A DNA stretch of 64,000 nucleotides from Limnanthes douglasii subsp. nivea. Its lineage: Eukaryota > Streptophyta > Magnoliopsida > Brassicales > Limnanthaceae. Shown piece by piece: positions 32,346 to 44,479 of the stretch. Below the pieces are notes generated by a model. It searched no databases and had not been told where the DNA came from. It worked only from the letters and a program-made list of their open reading frames with translations. Numbering within the stretch: the stretch's first letter is position 1; each line of letters begins with the position of its first letter. Position numbers and translations under genes: made by a program. Where the stretch lies: NCBI GenBank assembly GCA_036936605.1, contig JAUPFV010000005.1, positions 192,942,958-193,006,957 of the forward strand, given 5' to 3'.

Positions 32346-33326
32346 TTATGCATAGGCCATCCATCATTGTCTCATTTTAAATTTCTTTAACATTTTTTCC
32401 AGGTATCCATAAAGAGTTAGAAAATAATTGTACAATTTTCCCACAAACAGCGCAAACATGCTTGCTTTATCCCAAAAGCTCAATAAATACAAAATTTCCT
32501 TTTTTTTTTATTACATTGTGATATATGAGAACCTCACAAAGTTCCTTCATATAATGGTTCGCGTTATTTCCTTAAAATTGATGACCATTTTACTCGATGC
32601 ACATGGACCATAAATCAGAAACATAATCTTTATTAACTAATTTTGTGTAATGCATCAAAACCCAATTTCAAACAGATGTTCAAACAATAAGAGTGGATAA
32701 TGGCTGTGAATTTCTTTCTCTTAGCATATTTTGCAAAACAAGGGCATTGAACTTAAAAACTCTTGTGCTTGCATCCTGCAATAAAACGGAGTTTTTGAAC
32801 AAAAATATTGGCATATTTTAAATATTGCTCGTTCTCTTATGTTTTAATCAAATGTACCATTTGAGTTTTTTGGGGATTCTGTTTTAACAGTCTTTTATTT
32901 AATCAACTGCATTCTTACCCATTCCCTATCGGATAAATCCTCATTCGAGGTCTTATATAATCGCCCCCCTCATTCACGCACTTGCGTTTTTGGTTGTGTA
33001 TGTTATGTAAAAAATGTTCATCCCAAACATAAATTTGATTTTTGTGCATCGATTTGTATTTTTTAAGGTATTCCCATGGAAAAAAAGACTACAAATTTCT
33101 TAACTTACATATATATAAAGTTTCCATAAGCTGTGATGTCCACTTTAAGGAAAATTTATTTCCCTTTCATCCTTCCTTGACCTTGCTTTTTAAAAACCAA
33201 TCATCCTTATTATCTTTCAATAGAGCACCCAACTCATCATCAGTTCTCTTTTCCAATCATATGTCTTATGACTCAGAACGTCAACCTTTATCTCTTTCAT
33301 CTTCATCCAATCCCAGAAATTGCATA
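32345..33326 (+). pseudogene. Copia integrase remnant
   Basis: Recognisable in order: HPSLSHFKFL (zinc-binding His), IRVDNGCEFLSL near 32690 with the second catalytic Asp, FEFFGDSVLTVFYLINCILTHS, VLYNRPPHSRTCVFGCVCYVKN, and KVSISCDVHFKENLFPF. These are typical copia integrase blocks. Several frameshifts. The end is cut by the solo LTR at 33332. Confidence 0.75.
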
Positions 33327-33331
33327 CTTTC

Positions 33332-33738
33332 TGATGAGTCCGAATTCTGCCTCCTCTCCGGACAAGGACAAATCAGACCAAACTCATCGGACCGGACAGG
33401 ACACTTCGAACACTCAGCCCATTGAGCTGTTCGAACTATGACAAAAGTACTAAAAAACCTAAACACTTCCTGACTAAGCTACTTGCTCTCCTACTTAGAG
33501 CTCATGGGTCTTTAAACATGACCCGGGTCCATTAAACATGACCCGAAAACCCATAAGGCCCAAATGTAAGGGTATAAATACCTAACCACCTGCATTAAAT
33601 GTGGGTAATGAAAATTAACTGCACCCAAGCTGCTTAATTCTCCCTCAACTCTCTACTCAAAATATTAAACACCCATAAACCTCCACAAAACTCCGAACAG
33701 ATTACAAATTTACCCTCATACGAAAATTAACCACATCA
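33332..33738 (+). repeat. Solo LTR of the element-1 family, 407 bp
   Basis: Starts TGATG and ends CATCA, a perfect 5-bp terminal inverted repeat, with a perfect 5-bp target duplication CTTTC on both sides (33327-33331 and 33739-33743). It is homologous over its length to the LTR at 9604. No gag-pol DNA is attached; copia sequence continues on both flanks. Such solo LTRs form by recombination between the two LTRs of an inserted element. TATA box at 33573-33580. Confidence 0.93.
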
Positions 33739-34149
33739 CTTTCAACCCCCACCTCTTCTATATCCTCATAATCAGCTATGAATTTATCATAGTCACTTCT
33801 CACTCCTTCATCACTTTCTGCTCTACCAACACCTTCTACTTCATCACTGCCCCCAACCATACATCATTCTCCTCTAGTTCCCAATGATATATCAGTTCAT
33901 TCCACCCGACACATTCAACCTTATATATGGAACCAAGACTATTGTATGTCTACCAGAATAAATCAATCTTCAACGCAATCAAGTTATCGCTAATCTACAA
34001 GGTCTTCCCTCTCTTCTCATACATCTGTTTTATGTTTTCCCCTAACCACCATGCTTTATTAGCTTTCTTAACAACACAAATAGACCCTTAATCTTTTGAA
34101 AAATACTAATTTTGATCCACTCTGGTGCCAAGATATGTCCATTGAACTT

Positions 34150-35000
34150 CAAGCTCTAGAGTAAAACAACATTTAGGAGTTGGTTCCCCTTCCTCCAGGG
34201 CACAAACCTATCAGAAATTACTGGTTTATAAGATCAAATACAATTCTGATGAAACCATTGAGTGATATAAAGCCCGTTTGATGGATAAAGCATACATCCA
34301 GGTTGAAGGTATTGACTATCAGAAGACCTTTTCTCCAACTGTTAAACTCAACATTCTTCGAAGTTTGTTGACCATTGCAGCTTCCAGAAATTAACATATT
34401 CATCAACTTGATGTTCATAATACCTTTCGTCATAGAAATATATATGTGGAGGTATATATGTCTCCACCTTCTGATCTCCGCCAAAAATGGATAATTTGGT
34501 ATATCGGTTCCACAAGTCTATCTACGGTTTGAAACAGGCATCCCAAAATTGGTTTTCTAGTTTTTCAGCTACCGTCAAAACCGCAGGTTACATACAGCCA
34601 AAAGCAAATTACTCACTTTTATTAAATATCACAGTAACACTTTCATTGCTATTCTCATATATATATATATATATTGATGATATCTTATTGACTAGAAATT
34701 ACACTAACATTTTCACAGTAAAGATCTTGGTGAGTTAAAATATTTTCTAGGTATTGAATTTTCTTGATCTAAAAGAGAAATATGTATGTCTCAAAGAAAA
34801 TATGCATTATATGTTTTGCAAGACACGAGATTGTCAGAAGTAAAACCCAAAAGTTTTCCAATGGAACTTAACTTGAAATTAACCCATGAAGACGTTGACC
34901 TACTACATGTTTCAACTAGATATCAGATATTGGTTGACATGTTAATATATTTGACAATGACTAAGCTTGATATTTTGTATTAAGTGCGTACATTAATTAC
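34150..35000 (+). pseudogene. Copia reverse transcriptase remnant
   Basis: Reads ARLMDKAYIQVEGIDYQKTFSPTVKL (34265-34340), QLDVHNTF and IYGLKQAS (34510-34540). YIDDILLTRN is near 34670-34700, so the catalytic YIDD is kept, preceded by a TA-rich expansion. Then ALYVLQDTRLSEVKP and VDMLIYLTMTKLDILY. Frames change between pieces. Confidence 0.75.
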
Positions 35001-35049
35001 TGTATTTTTCTTGGCTCATCACTCATATCGTGAAAAGTCAAAGAAACAG

Positions 35050-35410
35050 AGTAATGTTCATGATCATCTACAAAAGTGGAGTATAGAACAATGATGAATA
35101 CTTGTTTGGAATTTACATGGTTGAGATACATACTTAAATATTTGACGGTCGACTTTGACAAACCAGCATCATTGATTTATGATAATCAAGCAGTTTTACA
35201 TATTGCTGCTAATTCAGCTTTCATGAGCATACTACGCACATTGAAAATGGTGGTCATATAATTCGAGAAAAAGTTCAGGCCAAGATAATTCGTCCATGTT
35301 ATATTTTTATAAAGATTCTATTGACAAATATATTTACTAAAGCACTCGGGAAAGATCAATTTGATTTTTGTGCAGCAGATTGTGAGTCCTTGATTTAAAC
35401 TCTCTAGAGT
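35050..35410 (+). pseudogene. Copia RNase H remnant
   Basis: Reads VEYRTMMNTCLEFTWLRYIL, then SLIYDNQAVLHIAAN with the DNQ motif, then ILLTNIFTKALGKDQFDF near the end. This is the normal C-terminal end of copia pol. Confidence 0.7.
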
Positions 35411-35417
35411 CTAGGCA

Positions 35418-35558
35418 TGAAGGTAGTGGAATGACTATATTGATTATAGTCATAATTAGCTCTAGCTATAATGCATGTATATACATAAACAATATTGAGA
35501 ATACACATTATTCTTTATCACTATTTTGTGTGATTTTGATAAAATAGAATTGTATATG
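35418..35558 (+). repeat. Copia 3' LTR remnant
   Basis: Starts TGAAGGTAGTGG and matches 22808-22974 over most of its length, including AATACACAT and the end GTGTGATTTTGATA. It follows the pol end directly. The right boundary is approximate. Confidence 0.55.
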
Positions 35559-35689
35559 ATTTATAATTTTAAATTAAGTTAAACCATAAAATTGATATTA
35601 CTTCAAAAAAAATTGTATGAAATAGTAGCGTGTTACTGATTGGTTCAATAAAAACGAAAAATAAAATTATGAAAGAAAAAATTTGATTT

Positions 35690-37830
35690 ATAAGTCATTT
35701 CCAGAATCCTCATTAATAAAAATAGTAATCTAATATTATTTACAAAGTTATATCCAAAATCTTCACTAACAGGATTAAGGATTCCTTCTCCTTTCTCTTC
35801 GAGCATTCTTAATCGGCCTCCATCCCAGGTCATACTATTTTCAACAACAACCTTCTCTCTCAATAACTAATTTATGGTTACTATACTAACAGGAAATGCC
35901 TCAGAGTTGCTCTTAAGATTGACCAAAAATCTCTATTGGCGTCTCCTCTTAGATGTTCTCTATGTTATGGATTGCACCACTTGTATGATTAACTAGATTA
36001 TCCAATATATATTTTCTCCCTCATATCCTATTAATTACAGCGACAACTCTTTTGGCTCCTCCCGTGAAAAGGGTCCTCCGTCAAAAGGATTTTTTCTCCC
36101 CTTTCCTTTTTGTCATTATCATGCAAATAATTTATAGTATTCTTAAAGAGAAGAGCCTCCACATTTCTTTTGGCTTCACTGAAAGTGTCATAAGCTCAAA
36201 ATCATTAACCTCTGCTCAACTCTATTAGTCTTTTTAAATACAAACTTGAGGAATTCGTGGAGCTTTCGTGCATCCCTCTTAATTCTAACAAGAGTCTTGT
36301 TTTCCTCTCTCGTGGCTTCGACCTTATTCACCCCCTATTACAAAACTTTCTTCGGTTTTAAAGAAGTCACAGTTCATGTCCATTACTTAGGAGTTTCTCT
36401 TTTCACTTCCTGGCTTTAATACCATGATTTAGACCATTTTTAATAAAATAACCAATTGTATTAACTTGTGGACTTCAAAATACCTATTTTATGTCGGTAG
36501 GCTACAACTTGTTAAGATTATTATGTTTGCTGGTCAAATTTACTGGTCTATTTATTTTGTATTTTTTCTTCGCGTTCTTAAAGAGAACTCTCAGTTTTTT
36601 TGTAGATTCATTTGGACTGGGCCCAAGTCGACTCGAAATCCGCGTGGTTTAAAGTTACCTTCCCCCGTTGAAAGGAAGCCTTTATATTGTTGACCTTAGG
36701 TTCTAGAATCGGGTGACCGCCCTCAAATACCTTTTCTCATTCTTGAGTGATATTTTTATCTCAATTTGGTGTAATTATATTTTTATCGAGAAGATAAAAG
36801 ATAATCGCCTCAATAATCTCCATATAGGTTTCTTTAGCTGGGGGTGGAGAAAGATCATTAGCTTGAATTCCCTCATTGTTAAGCTCTACAAGACTATTGT
36901 CCACAATGGGCACTCCACCTCCTCCTGGTATGACCATCCCTCATTGACTCTTCCCTGGTATGATCGTTAGCTTGAGATCCCTAATTGTTGAGACCCTGGT
37001 TTTTGACATCATCAACGATGTCTCTTAGAACTGCAAATCAGCTTCGTTCCTGCAGAAGGTCCCACCGAACCCATATGCTTGAAATTAGTAACACTATCAA
37101 TCTCATCACACCCTTCTAGCAACGAGGATGTTAAACTTTATATACCCAACCAGAATCGTAACTCATTCACCATCAGTAGCACATACCGTCACATTAAGCC
37201 TTTTGCACCTAAAGTCATTTGAGCCAATATTCTTTGGAACATATTTAACATAACATACCCATAAACACCTTCATTGTCTGGCTCGTCATTCAGGGGAAGC
37301 TCAAAACATGTGACAAGTTTCTCGCCTACGGTTACCGACTGTGCCTTTGCAACCGTAACCCGGAGACCACTAATCATATATAGGTGGATTGTCCTTCTCC
37401 CAACATATTTGGGAGGATTGTTCCAAGAAGTTAAGACTACCTCTCCCAAACCCAGATTAGCCCAAATGGCTTCACACTGCCAGTGTATTGACTTCCGCCT
37501 CTTTCAGCCTTGGTTATTTTTGGTGTGTTGCTTTCTGTGTAGTGGTCTACCACTTATGTCATGGGAGGAATGATAGGATCTTCTCTGACTCTCCTTCTCT
37601 GGCGTCAGTAATATCCCATCACACTCTTTTCGACCTCCGTTACAGATTCTATAGTTCAAATATCTATTTGTCATCATTCTCCGCATTTGTTTGTTGTCTT
37701 GCAGTTTTATGTGACTGTCCGACTCAATTGGTTATTCGACTACTTGATATTTTATACCGCTGTCTTTTTCTTTGTCATTATTTTATTATTGTTGTTTGAT
37801 TTCGATTTTTTCTACACGGAGTATATCATT
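35690..37830 (+). mobile_element. L1-type LINE relic, RT region
   Basis: Plus-strand decayed ORF2. From left: TLYKVISKILTN-like (35740), IPGHTIFNNN (35830), ALKIDQKS (35910) and LRQKDFFSPFLFVIIMQII (36080-36130), the LRQGDPLSPFLF block of L1 RT. KYKLEEFVELSCIPLNSNKS comes next (36240), then WTSKYLFYVGRLQLVKI (36466-), VQIYW-like, and CRFIWTG. It ends in zf-RVT-like sequence with CHGRNDRIF near 37560. Neither endonuclease nor a clear poly-A tail is attached. Confidence 0.75.
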
Positions 37831-37839
37831 TTAAATTAT

Positions 37840-39177
37840 GTTTTCTAAACTATGCAGGGAAAAAACCCCAAATACCTATAAACCACACTTGCTCATTTAT
37901 AATTTATTATTTTCATTAAAGGAATTGTCTTAGAGTATTACGAAAACTCAAAGACAACTCGTGCGTGTTAGGCTTAATTTATGCGGTCCTTATTAATTGA
38001 GGAGAGAAGTTGTATGTATCTTAAAATTCAAAGATTGGTTTCTTATTTCGGAAAGTTTGTCTAGATAGCTAGTGTTAAAAATGACCACAATAATCCAATC
38101 ATCGTCCGCAAGTTGTGATTCGTTACCCTTTTGGCAGGCAAGTTGTAGTTGTACAGCAATATGAGTTTCATTTTCCGTTATATTTATATCATTGTTCGGT
38201 GTATATCTCCTGTATCCGTATGTTCTTTTAATGCTTTGCATATCTATGGTGAGTTACCACTCAACCACAAACTTAGTAAACGTTTATCATGTTTAAAAAT
38301 ATATCTTTTATCCTTTTGTAGTTGTTTTAGATAATAGAATGTATTTTATAATAAATATCGTATAGTAATATTAATAAAATAATATATATCAATTTTAATT
38401 TTTAATTTTTTTAATTAGTATTTATAATATAAAGTTTTAATTTAATAATAATAAAAGAGTGTTGTTATAAAACTATAGCTATATTGTTTTTTTATTATAA
38501 TAGAAATACAAGATATTTAAATTTCATTTATGAGGCGGAGAGAGTAATAACTATTTAAACCATATAAAATATCCATAATAATTTTTATTTTTATTTTTAG
38601 GTGTGATCAAAGCATCATATTTCACATCAGTTAAATATGAGATTTAATATACAAATAAGAACATATCTCAATTCGTATGAAGTTTTTTGGAAATGGACCA
38701 AAAGCAAAGTCGTGCAGATTTTCGAACCCAAAATGAGAAATATTATACTAGTGTGTGAATCAGATTGTTCTTATCTATATACAGACGCAGAATATGCGGT
38801 ACCGATATTCCCAACAAATGCTATCAGATGTCGAGGTCTAGACGGAACACGACGTGGAATAAATTCTCGGATGTCGAATATGATGAACTAGGAGTCATGC
38901 CCAAGGTGAATAATATGCTTTATAGATCACTAGTGCCACCAATTTTGAAGTGTCCATGGCTCATCAAGCGGCGTGACTTGATTGAAGTGTATCAAAACGA
39001 TGGTAATTGATTGGAGTGACGCTAAGTAACAAGGCAGTGTGGTGGTAGGAGTGATCATATGGATCTATTGTAAAACTCTATGGTGGAGGTGGAGAATCTT
39101 GGAGTAACCTAGTTAGAGTGAGCGGATGGAAATCAATTGGAAGGAGGCTAAAGTCATCTTTGTTCGAGAGGAAGATT
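37840..39177. other. AT-rich stretch, no confident gene
   Basis: Short frames at 38149-38334 and 38637-38891 carry no motif I know. 38350-38530 is very AT-rich and ends GAGGCGGAGAGAGTA, which resembles one end of a Stowaway MITE, but I find no matching left end. The purine run GAGAGGAAGA just before 39178 may be a polypurine tract. Confidence 0.3.
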
Positions 39178-39300
39178 TGTTAGGTGCTAACAACGTCCCA
39201 CATCCCGCATCTGTTAAACATGAGAATGATCAATGGTATATAAGTAAGAAAATATCTTGACACATACAAAAACATGACATTTGTACTTTTTTTATTAAAC
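39178..39300 (+). repeat. LTR-like start with TATA box
   Basis: Begins TGTTAGGTGC after a purine run. It contains GTCCCACATC, a phrase seen at the start of many plant retroelement LTRs (recalled), and TATATAAG at 39237-39244. The end cannot be fixed. Confidence 0.35.
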
Positions 39301-39984
39301 GTTTAAAATGTTTGTGTTTTTCAAATCAAATTTTGGAAAAAAACTGAAAATATCATTGGCCTTTTGTTTTTTAGATGAACAAACTAGATCTATAAATGAT
39401 ATATTTTTTAAATTTATTTAGAACTTGTATTTTTTTTACGAGACTAGTCGATCCATGATTCGCGATTCGCGATTAACCCATGATTCTCAGTTCAAATTTA
39501 ACACATGATTCTCAGTTCATATTTTAACATTGACAAACACGAATCGTGAAACACTTATTAGAAGTAAAGGCGGAGTGCGATTTGATGTTAAGCAATGTTT
39601 AAGTGTTTTGTCAAGTCCAACTGCATAGCATGCATTTTTAAATGTAGCACAAAACACAGACAAACGCAAAGCACAAAACACTAAGAATGTGTAGCGTAAA
39701 CTGATGTTTACCTAATATCTAAGTGTGGAGCTAGCCCAAACATGAAGCATAAAACATTAGTAAAATAAAGCACAAAACATAATCAATTTCACAAAAAATA
39801 CAAGGTATTTACAATGTAATTTACGATGATGACTTACCATATAATCCTCAACCAAAAAAATAATTACGGGTCAATATACAATCATTAAAGTATTAATACA
39901 TCGATTACTTCCAAAATTTATTTATTTGAACATTATTTAAACATAAATTACCTCTTTAGTATACTAATTTATGGGTTATAATTG

Positions 39985-40390
39985 ATAAGGAAATGAGACT
40001 TCAAGGACTAAAATGTGAAAAATAAAATAGCTTATGACAGATTGTAAAGTGAGAGGAAAGATTTAGGACTATATATATTAATCATGGACTAGCGTGTAAT
40101 TAGCCATTTTATGTAACCGTTTTCAGTTGTACTCTAAGTCCTTGCGCCTCTATATAAATGTCATGGTTGTTCTAATAAAGGGGTTGGATTTTTAAGTTAG
40201 AACATTTGAGCATTCTGATTTTCTCTCTCTAGAATCTATTTCTCTCTTTAAAACTTTACTTCTCATATTTACTAAAGCAATACAAGTAATTATACTCATC
40301 AATAATTACCGGTTATTCCCATTTTTATAAAATATCTAGCAATCTCATCACCAAGTACCCAACAACCAAGAATTATTTTCTTATGGGATA
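39985..40390 (+). repeat. LTR-like promoter and leader segment
   Basis: TATATAAA at 40151-40158 preceded by AGGACTAAAATGTGAAAAATAAAAT and followed by an untranslated, CT-rich leader (TTTTCTCTCTCTAGAATC...). This is the layout of a copia-type LTR. No matching partner, PBS or TSD found, so the call is tentative. Confidence 0.35.
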
Positions 40391-43300
40391 TTTCTTGGGT
40401 ATTCTATTTTTTTAGGGTCCTGTTTTCATAAGTTTTTATACCATGTAACCTATCTGTCAATTTAGGTAACAATAGTTTTTTTATCAAACATATGACTTAT
40501 CAGACACAAATTTAAACAAATCTAAAGTGTGAAATATAAGCAAATATGATCGCAAACTATGCTTAAACTAAATAAAAAGCTAGAAATTTTTGTATAATTA
40601 ATGCAAAACACAAACTAAATACATAGTCTAAACGTGTATCGCAAAGAATTATATAAATTTAAAGCATGAAATATCATATAAACTAAAGTGCGAATCACAA
40701 AATAAGCATTTGACTTAATCACGAAGCGGGACTTATACGTAAAACGAAATACGAATATATGTGACTTACAAATGCTTGTGTTGTTTTCTTTATTTTGTCT
40801 CCGATATATTTTAAATTTAGCATTAGTGGTTGATTGTTAGTTTCTTTTTCCATTATCGAGTTCAATCACAAATAATGCCCAGTGAGTGATTACATTTCGT
40901 GGTACTAAAGTGTAAAGTGTAGTGATGAAATAACTTGCATCTTTATAGCTTTATAAAAATATATTATCAATCATATTTTCAATATTCGTTATAGTAATCA
41001 ACGATGTTTACATGTAAAAAACTTTTAAGATACTTTTAAAAATATTTTTGTGTATGTAAATTTCAAAGTTTTTGCTTTAAATTTAAATTCATTAACATTT
41101 AATGTTTAGAGAAGGCTACCGCTTTACCATGTATTGAAAGGGTTCCATCAACTCCAAGGGTCGGTATAACAAATTGATTTGGGAAAGTATCCAATTGATA
41201 TAAGCATCAACCATCTACCAAATTCCAAACTGTATTAAACATGAATTCTATATACAAAAGACTAGCTAAATGAACTAGAGAAAGAATATTACCTTTTATT
41301 TAAGTTGGTCTTTATTTGTCAACTTTATTATGTTCAGAAAATATGCATCAATGTTTTCGGAACTGACCATACCACGAGAACATCATGATTTATCTATGTC
41401 TGAATAATTCTTAATTTTATGACTTCGTTGACATCAATTTAATTTTTTGATTGTATCTAATGGCTAATGAAATTCAAAAAATTGATCAGGTTTTCGATTA
41501 TAGTTTTCCCCATCATATAATTTCCAATCATTTTCAACATTCTTTTCATCTATTTCATTTGGTGGAGTTGGATTTTTATATTTCTGTATTTATAAAGGTT
41601 GTTGTCCTTCTATGCCTTATTATAATACATAACCAATTAGATCACACACACACACCATTTGTGAAGCGTGAACCATGTCTTACGCTAAATGTGAACTGTG
41701 AACTGTGAACCCTGTTTTAAACTAAATGCAAAGTACGAACAATACATTTAACTAAATGTGAATCTCAAAACAAGGTATAAAACGTGAATGAAGTTATAAA
41801 TAGTTAGTGTGAATTGTGAACTCTTGTTTATGCTACAGATGTGAACCGCTAACAATCCCCCATTATTATTCCAAACTTAATGTGTAATTGATTATTACCC
41901 TTTCTTTTGCCAGTTCAATCTTACTCAAAAACTTCTGACTGTGACTTTATTTCCTAAGTGCTTTTGTTAAATAGCTAAATATTTGTAAAGGAGCTCTTTT
42001 TTTGGTAGTAGGTCTATGTGAAGTAGAATAAAATATTTTCGAATGATATATTCTCTTGGAAGTCAACTTTTTTGCTTATAGAATATTTACTCTTTTATGG
42101 TTTAACACAATGCCTATTTTGGTTCTCAAGAACCATCATCATTATCTTTTTATTCAATTCCATCATCTTACAAGTCAGCTTCATTATCTTCATCTTTTTT
42201 GTCATCATCTCATTCTTCTTCCTTATAACTTCATTATTCCTCTGATCCCTCAACATCAAAGGTATTTTGGTACCTATTATAGCCAATCATCCAAGGATAA
42301 CCTACAAATTTATTAAATTTGATTGCATGCGAGGAGCAAAACTCATATAAACATGAATCACGAAACATAATCAAATACAAACATCGAACTACATCATATT
42401 CAAATGCAAATCATAATACATAACAATCCTAATTCAAATCATGAAACATAGCCAAATTCTAAATATAAACTTAAGTTATAACACATACCTGATCATCATT
42501 GATATTTTCAAATGTTTTGGTCAAATTAATATCACAATCTGCTTTAATTTCTAACAATTTTAAACATCTATTGATCAAGCCTTCTATTTTTGCTCCTTAC
42601 CTAATTGTTGCATGTTTCATTACAAATGAGTGTATTGTTTAAATATTAATTTTTTTTATTTGAAAAAACTGATACTAACTTTCAATATAGCAACACATCC
42701 AACAACTCTTATAGATTTTCTATTGCAACTACTTTATATTGAATTCATAAGTTTTTCCCGGATTGCTAAAACTCAATCGTAGTTGTTGATTTTATCTATG
42801 TTTTTTATGTAAGAAAACATCATTGAATCCAATACATCCATTGACAACGAGAAGAAAAATATTGAGCATGTTAACAAAATCAACAATATAATAACCATAG
42901 CTACTAGTCCTTTGTCTCATTAATTTTTCATAACTTTTGTTATTCCATCCTCAAACAAAGACAAAGAAATAAATTTTGTAAACCAAAATGAAACACAAAA
43001 CTAAATAAATTATATAGTGAAGCGTGAGACACGGTAAAATTATAAATACAAAGTGAGAAACATGTCACAAGGATAAAATGTGAACCGTGAAAATACTACA
43101 TATTCATATAAGTTTTGGACTTTATGTGTATTAGTTAATCATTATTTTGCGATTCAGATGTCGCATTTTATAGTGTTTTCACGGTTCAGATCTAGTGAGT
43201 TCTAAATTTGAATTGCAAAGAATGCTAAGTGTGAAGCGCGGAGCATATGTAAACAGAATAGTACGTGCAAATACAAATTAAGGTATAAACATATTGTTGC

Positions 43301-43840
43301 GACACGAAATCCATACCTTTATCTTCAAGTTTGTAATTTATGGTGGTTGTTATTAACCTTGTTTTCTATTTTTAATTCGGGGCAGAGAAATATATTTTAT
43401 TATTCTATATTATCCTTCTTTTGTGTATATAGGTTGTAACGTTTTGGAATTTAAGAACATCAAGCTTTCACCTTGCTTCAACCTAAAGATAGTCCTTACA
43501 TATTTGGTTGAAAGTTGTAAGAATTTTGACCCCAATTTGAAGGCTCTTTCTTTAGTGGTGTAGGTCTTAATAATTTCTAATGTAAAGCCCCAATTTATTT
43601 TTATTATATATTTTTTTCGTCGTAGTTTTATTACTAGATCATATATACATTTTCAAATACTATTAACAAGGTTTTTTTCATTGCTTCGATGTCAAAGTTT
43701 TATTTATTTTTGTCTTTCATATCTGGAAAAAAAAACAAGTTTTGCACATGTTACCTGCAAAAAATATAAGTTATACAAAAGTGAAGCAAGAAACATAACA
43801 TAATGGCAAGCACAAAGCATTATCAAATTCGAATCATGAA

Positions 43841-44266
43841 TAGGGATGGCAATGGACCGTCGGCGGACCGGGTTCGGGCCGGCCCGTCCGAGCCCGCTTT
43901 TTAGACACTTGAGCCCGACCTCGGTTCGACCCGTTTTCGGGCTTATATTTGCAAACCCGAGCCCGTCCGTTTATGTCCGTTGGTTAACTTGGTCTGACCC
44001 GCAAACATTAATTTTAATATTTTTTAATTTATCTTAAATATATTAATTTATTTTTTTATATATTATTTTTATTACATATATAAATATTATTTTTTATAAT
44101 TTTTGGGTCGGAACGGGTTGGAAAAATTAAAAACCCGAACCCCGCCCGACCCAGTTGCGGGTTACAATTTCTTAACGCGAACCCGGTCCGTTCTATATTC
44201 GGACCGGAAAAAACCCCGTCGGGCCGGATCGGGTCGGACCGAACAACACCACGATTACCATCCCTA
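43841..44266. mobile_element. hAT-like MITE, 426 bp
   Basis: Left end TAGGGATGGCAATGG; the right end read on the other strand is TAGGGATGGTAATCG, 13 of 15 identical. A perfect 8-bp target duplication ATCATGAA lies at 43833-43840 and 44267-44274. The arms are strikingly G+C-rich (CGGGTTCGGGCC, CGGGCCGGATCGGG) and the middle 80-100 bp is nearly pure A+T. No transposase frame. It interrupts the word-repeat region. Confidence 0.92.
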
Positions 44267-44479
44267 ATCATGAATCAATGTAAAAATGTGAAGCTTGACG
44301 TGTATGATAGAAAACATACCCCGCAAATGGGAAGCAGAAAACATAATTAGATACGAATCATAAAACCTATAAATTTCCTAACTTTCAACCACTGATTCAA
44401 CCAAACCTATAATACTGAACTAAAAAACAACATACAATTAGGTATCTTACCTATTTCAAACCCCGGTACCATAACATTG

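Larger units (their letters stand above)
30540..35558 (+). mobile_element. Ty1/copia relic, interrupted by a MITE and a solo LTR
   Basis: Plus-strand order gag zinc knuckle, protease, integrase, RT, RNase H, LTR, which is the copia order (integrase before RT). Two clean insertions split it: 31171-31891 and 33332-33738. Reading resumes in register with copia domains after each. No full-length frame survives. The 5' LTR is not adjacent. Confidence 0.8.
39450..44420. repeat. Region of a degenerate dispersed word repeat
   Basis: Phrases built on GTGAAGCGTGAAACATAA / AAAGCACAAAACATAATCAAAT recur irregularly: near 39540, 39640-39790, 40500-40740, 41660-41850, 42320-42470, 42960-43100, 43210-43280, 43780-43840 and 44270-44370. 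A small exact tandem (CATGATTCTCAGTTCA, 27-bp period) lies at 39480-39530. They look like a decayed minisatellite or the subterminal repeats of a large DNA transposon. I cannot choose between these. Confidence 0.5.

Noticed and set aside
38350..38545. Stowaway MITE
   Set aside because: Only one end resembles the Stowaway terminal repeat (GAGGCGGAGAGAGTA); no inverted partner or TA duplication was found on the left.
41990..42320. Short plus- and minus-strand frames rich in His or Lys/Met
   Set aside because: Explained by a CAT/ATC-rich low-complexity stretch; no domain or conserved start.
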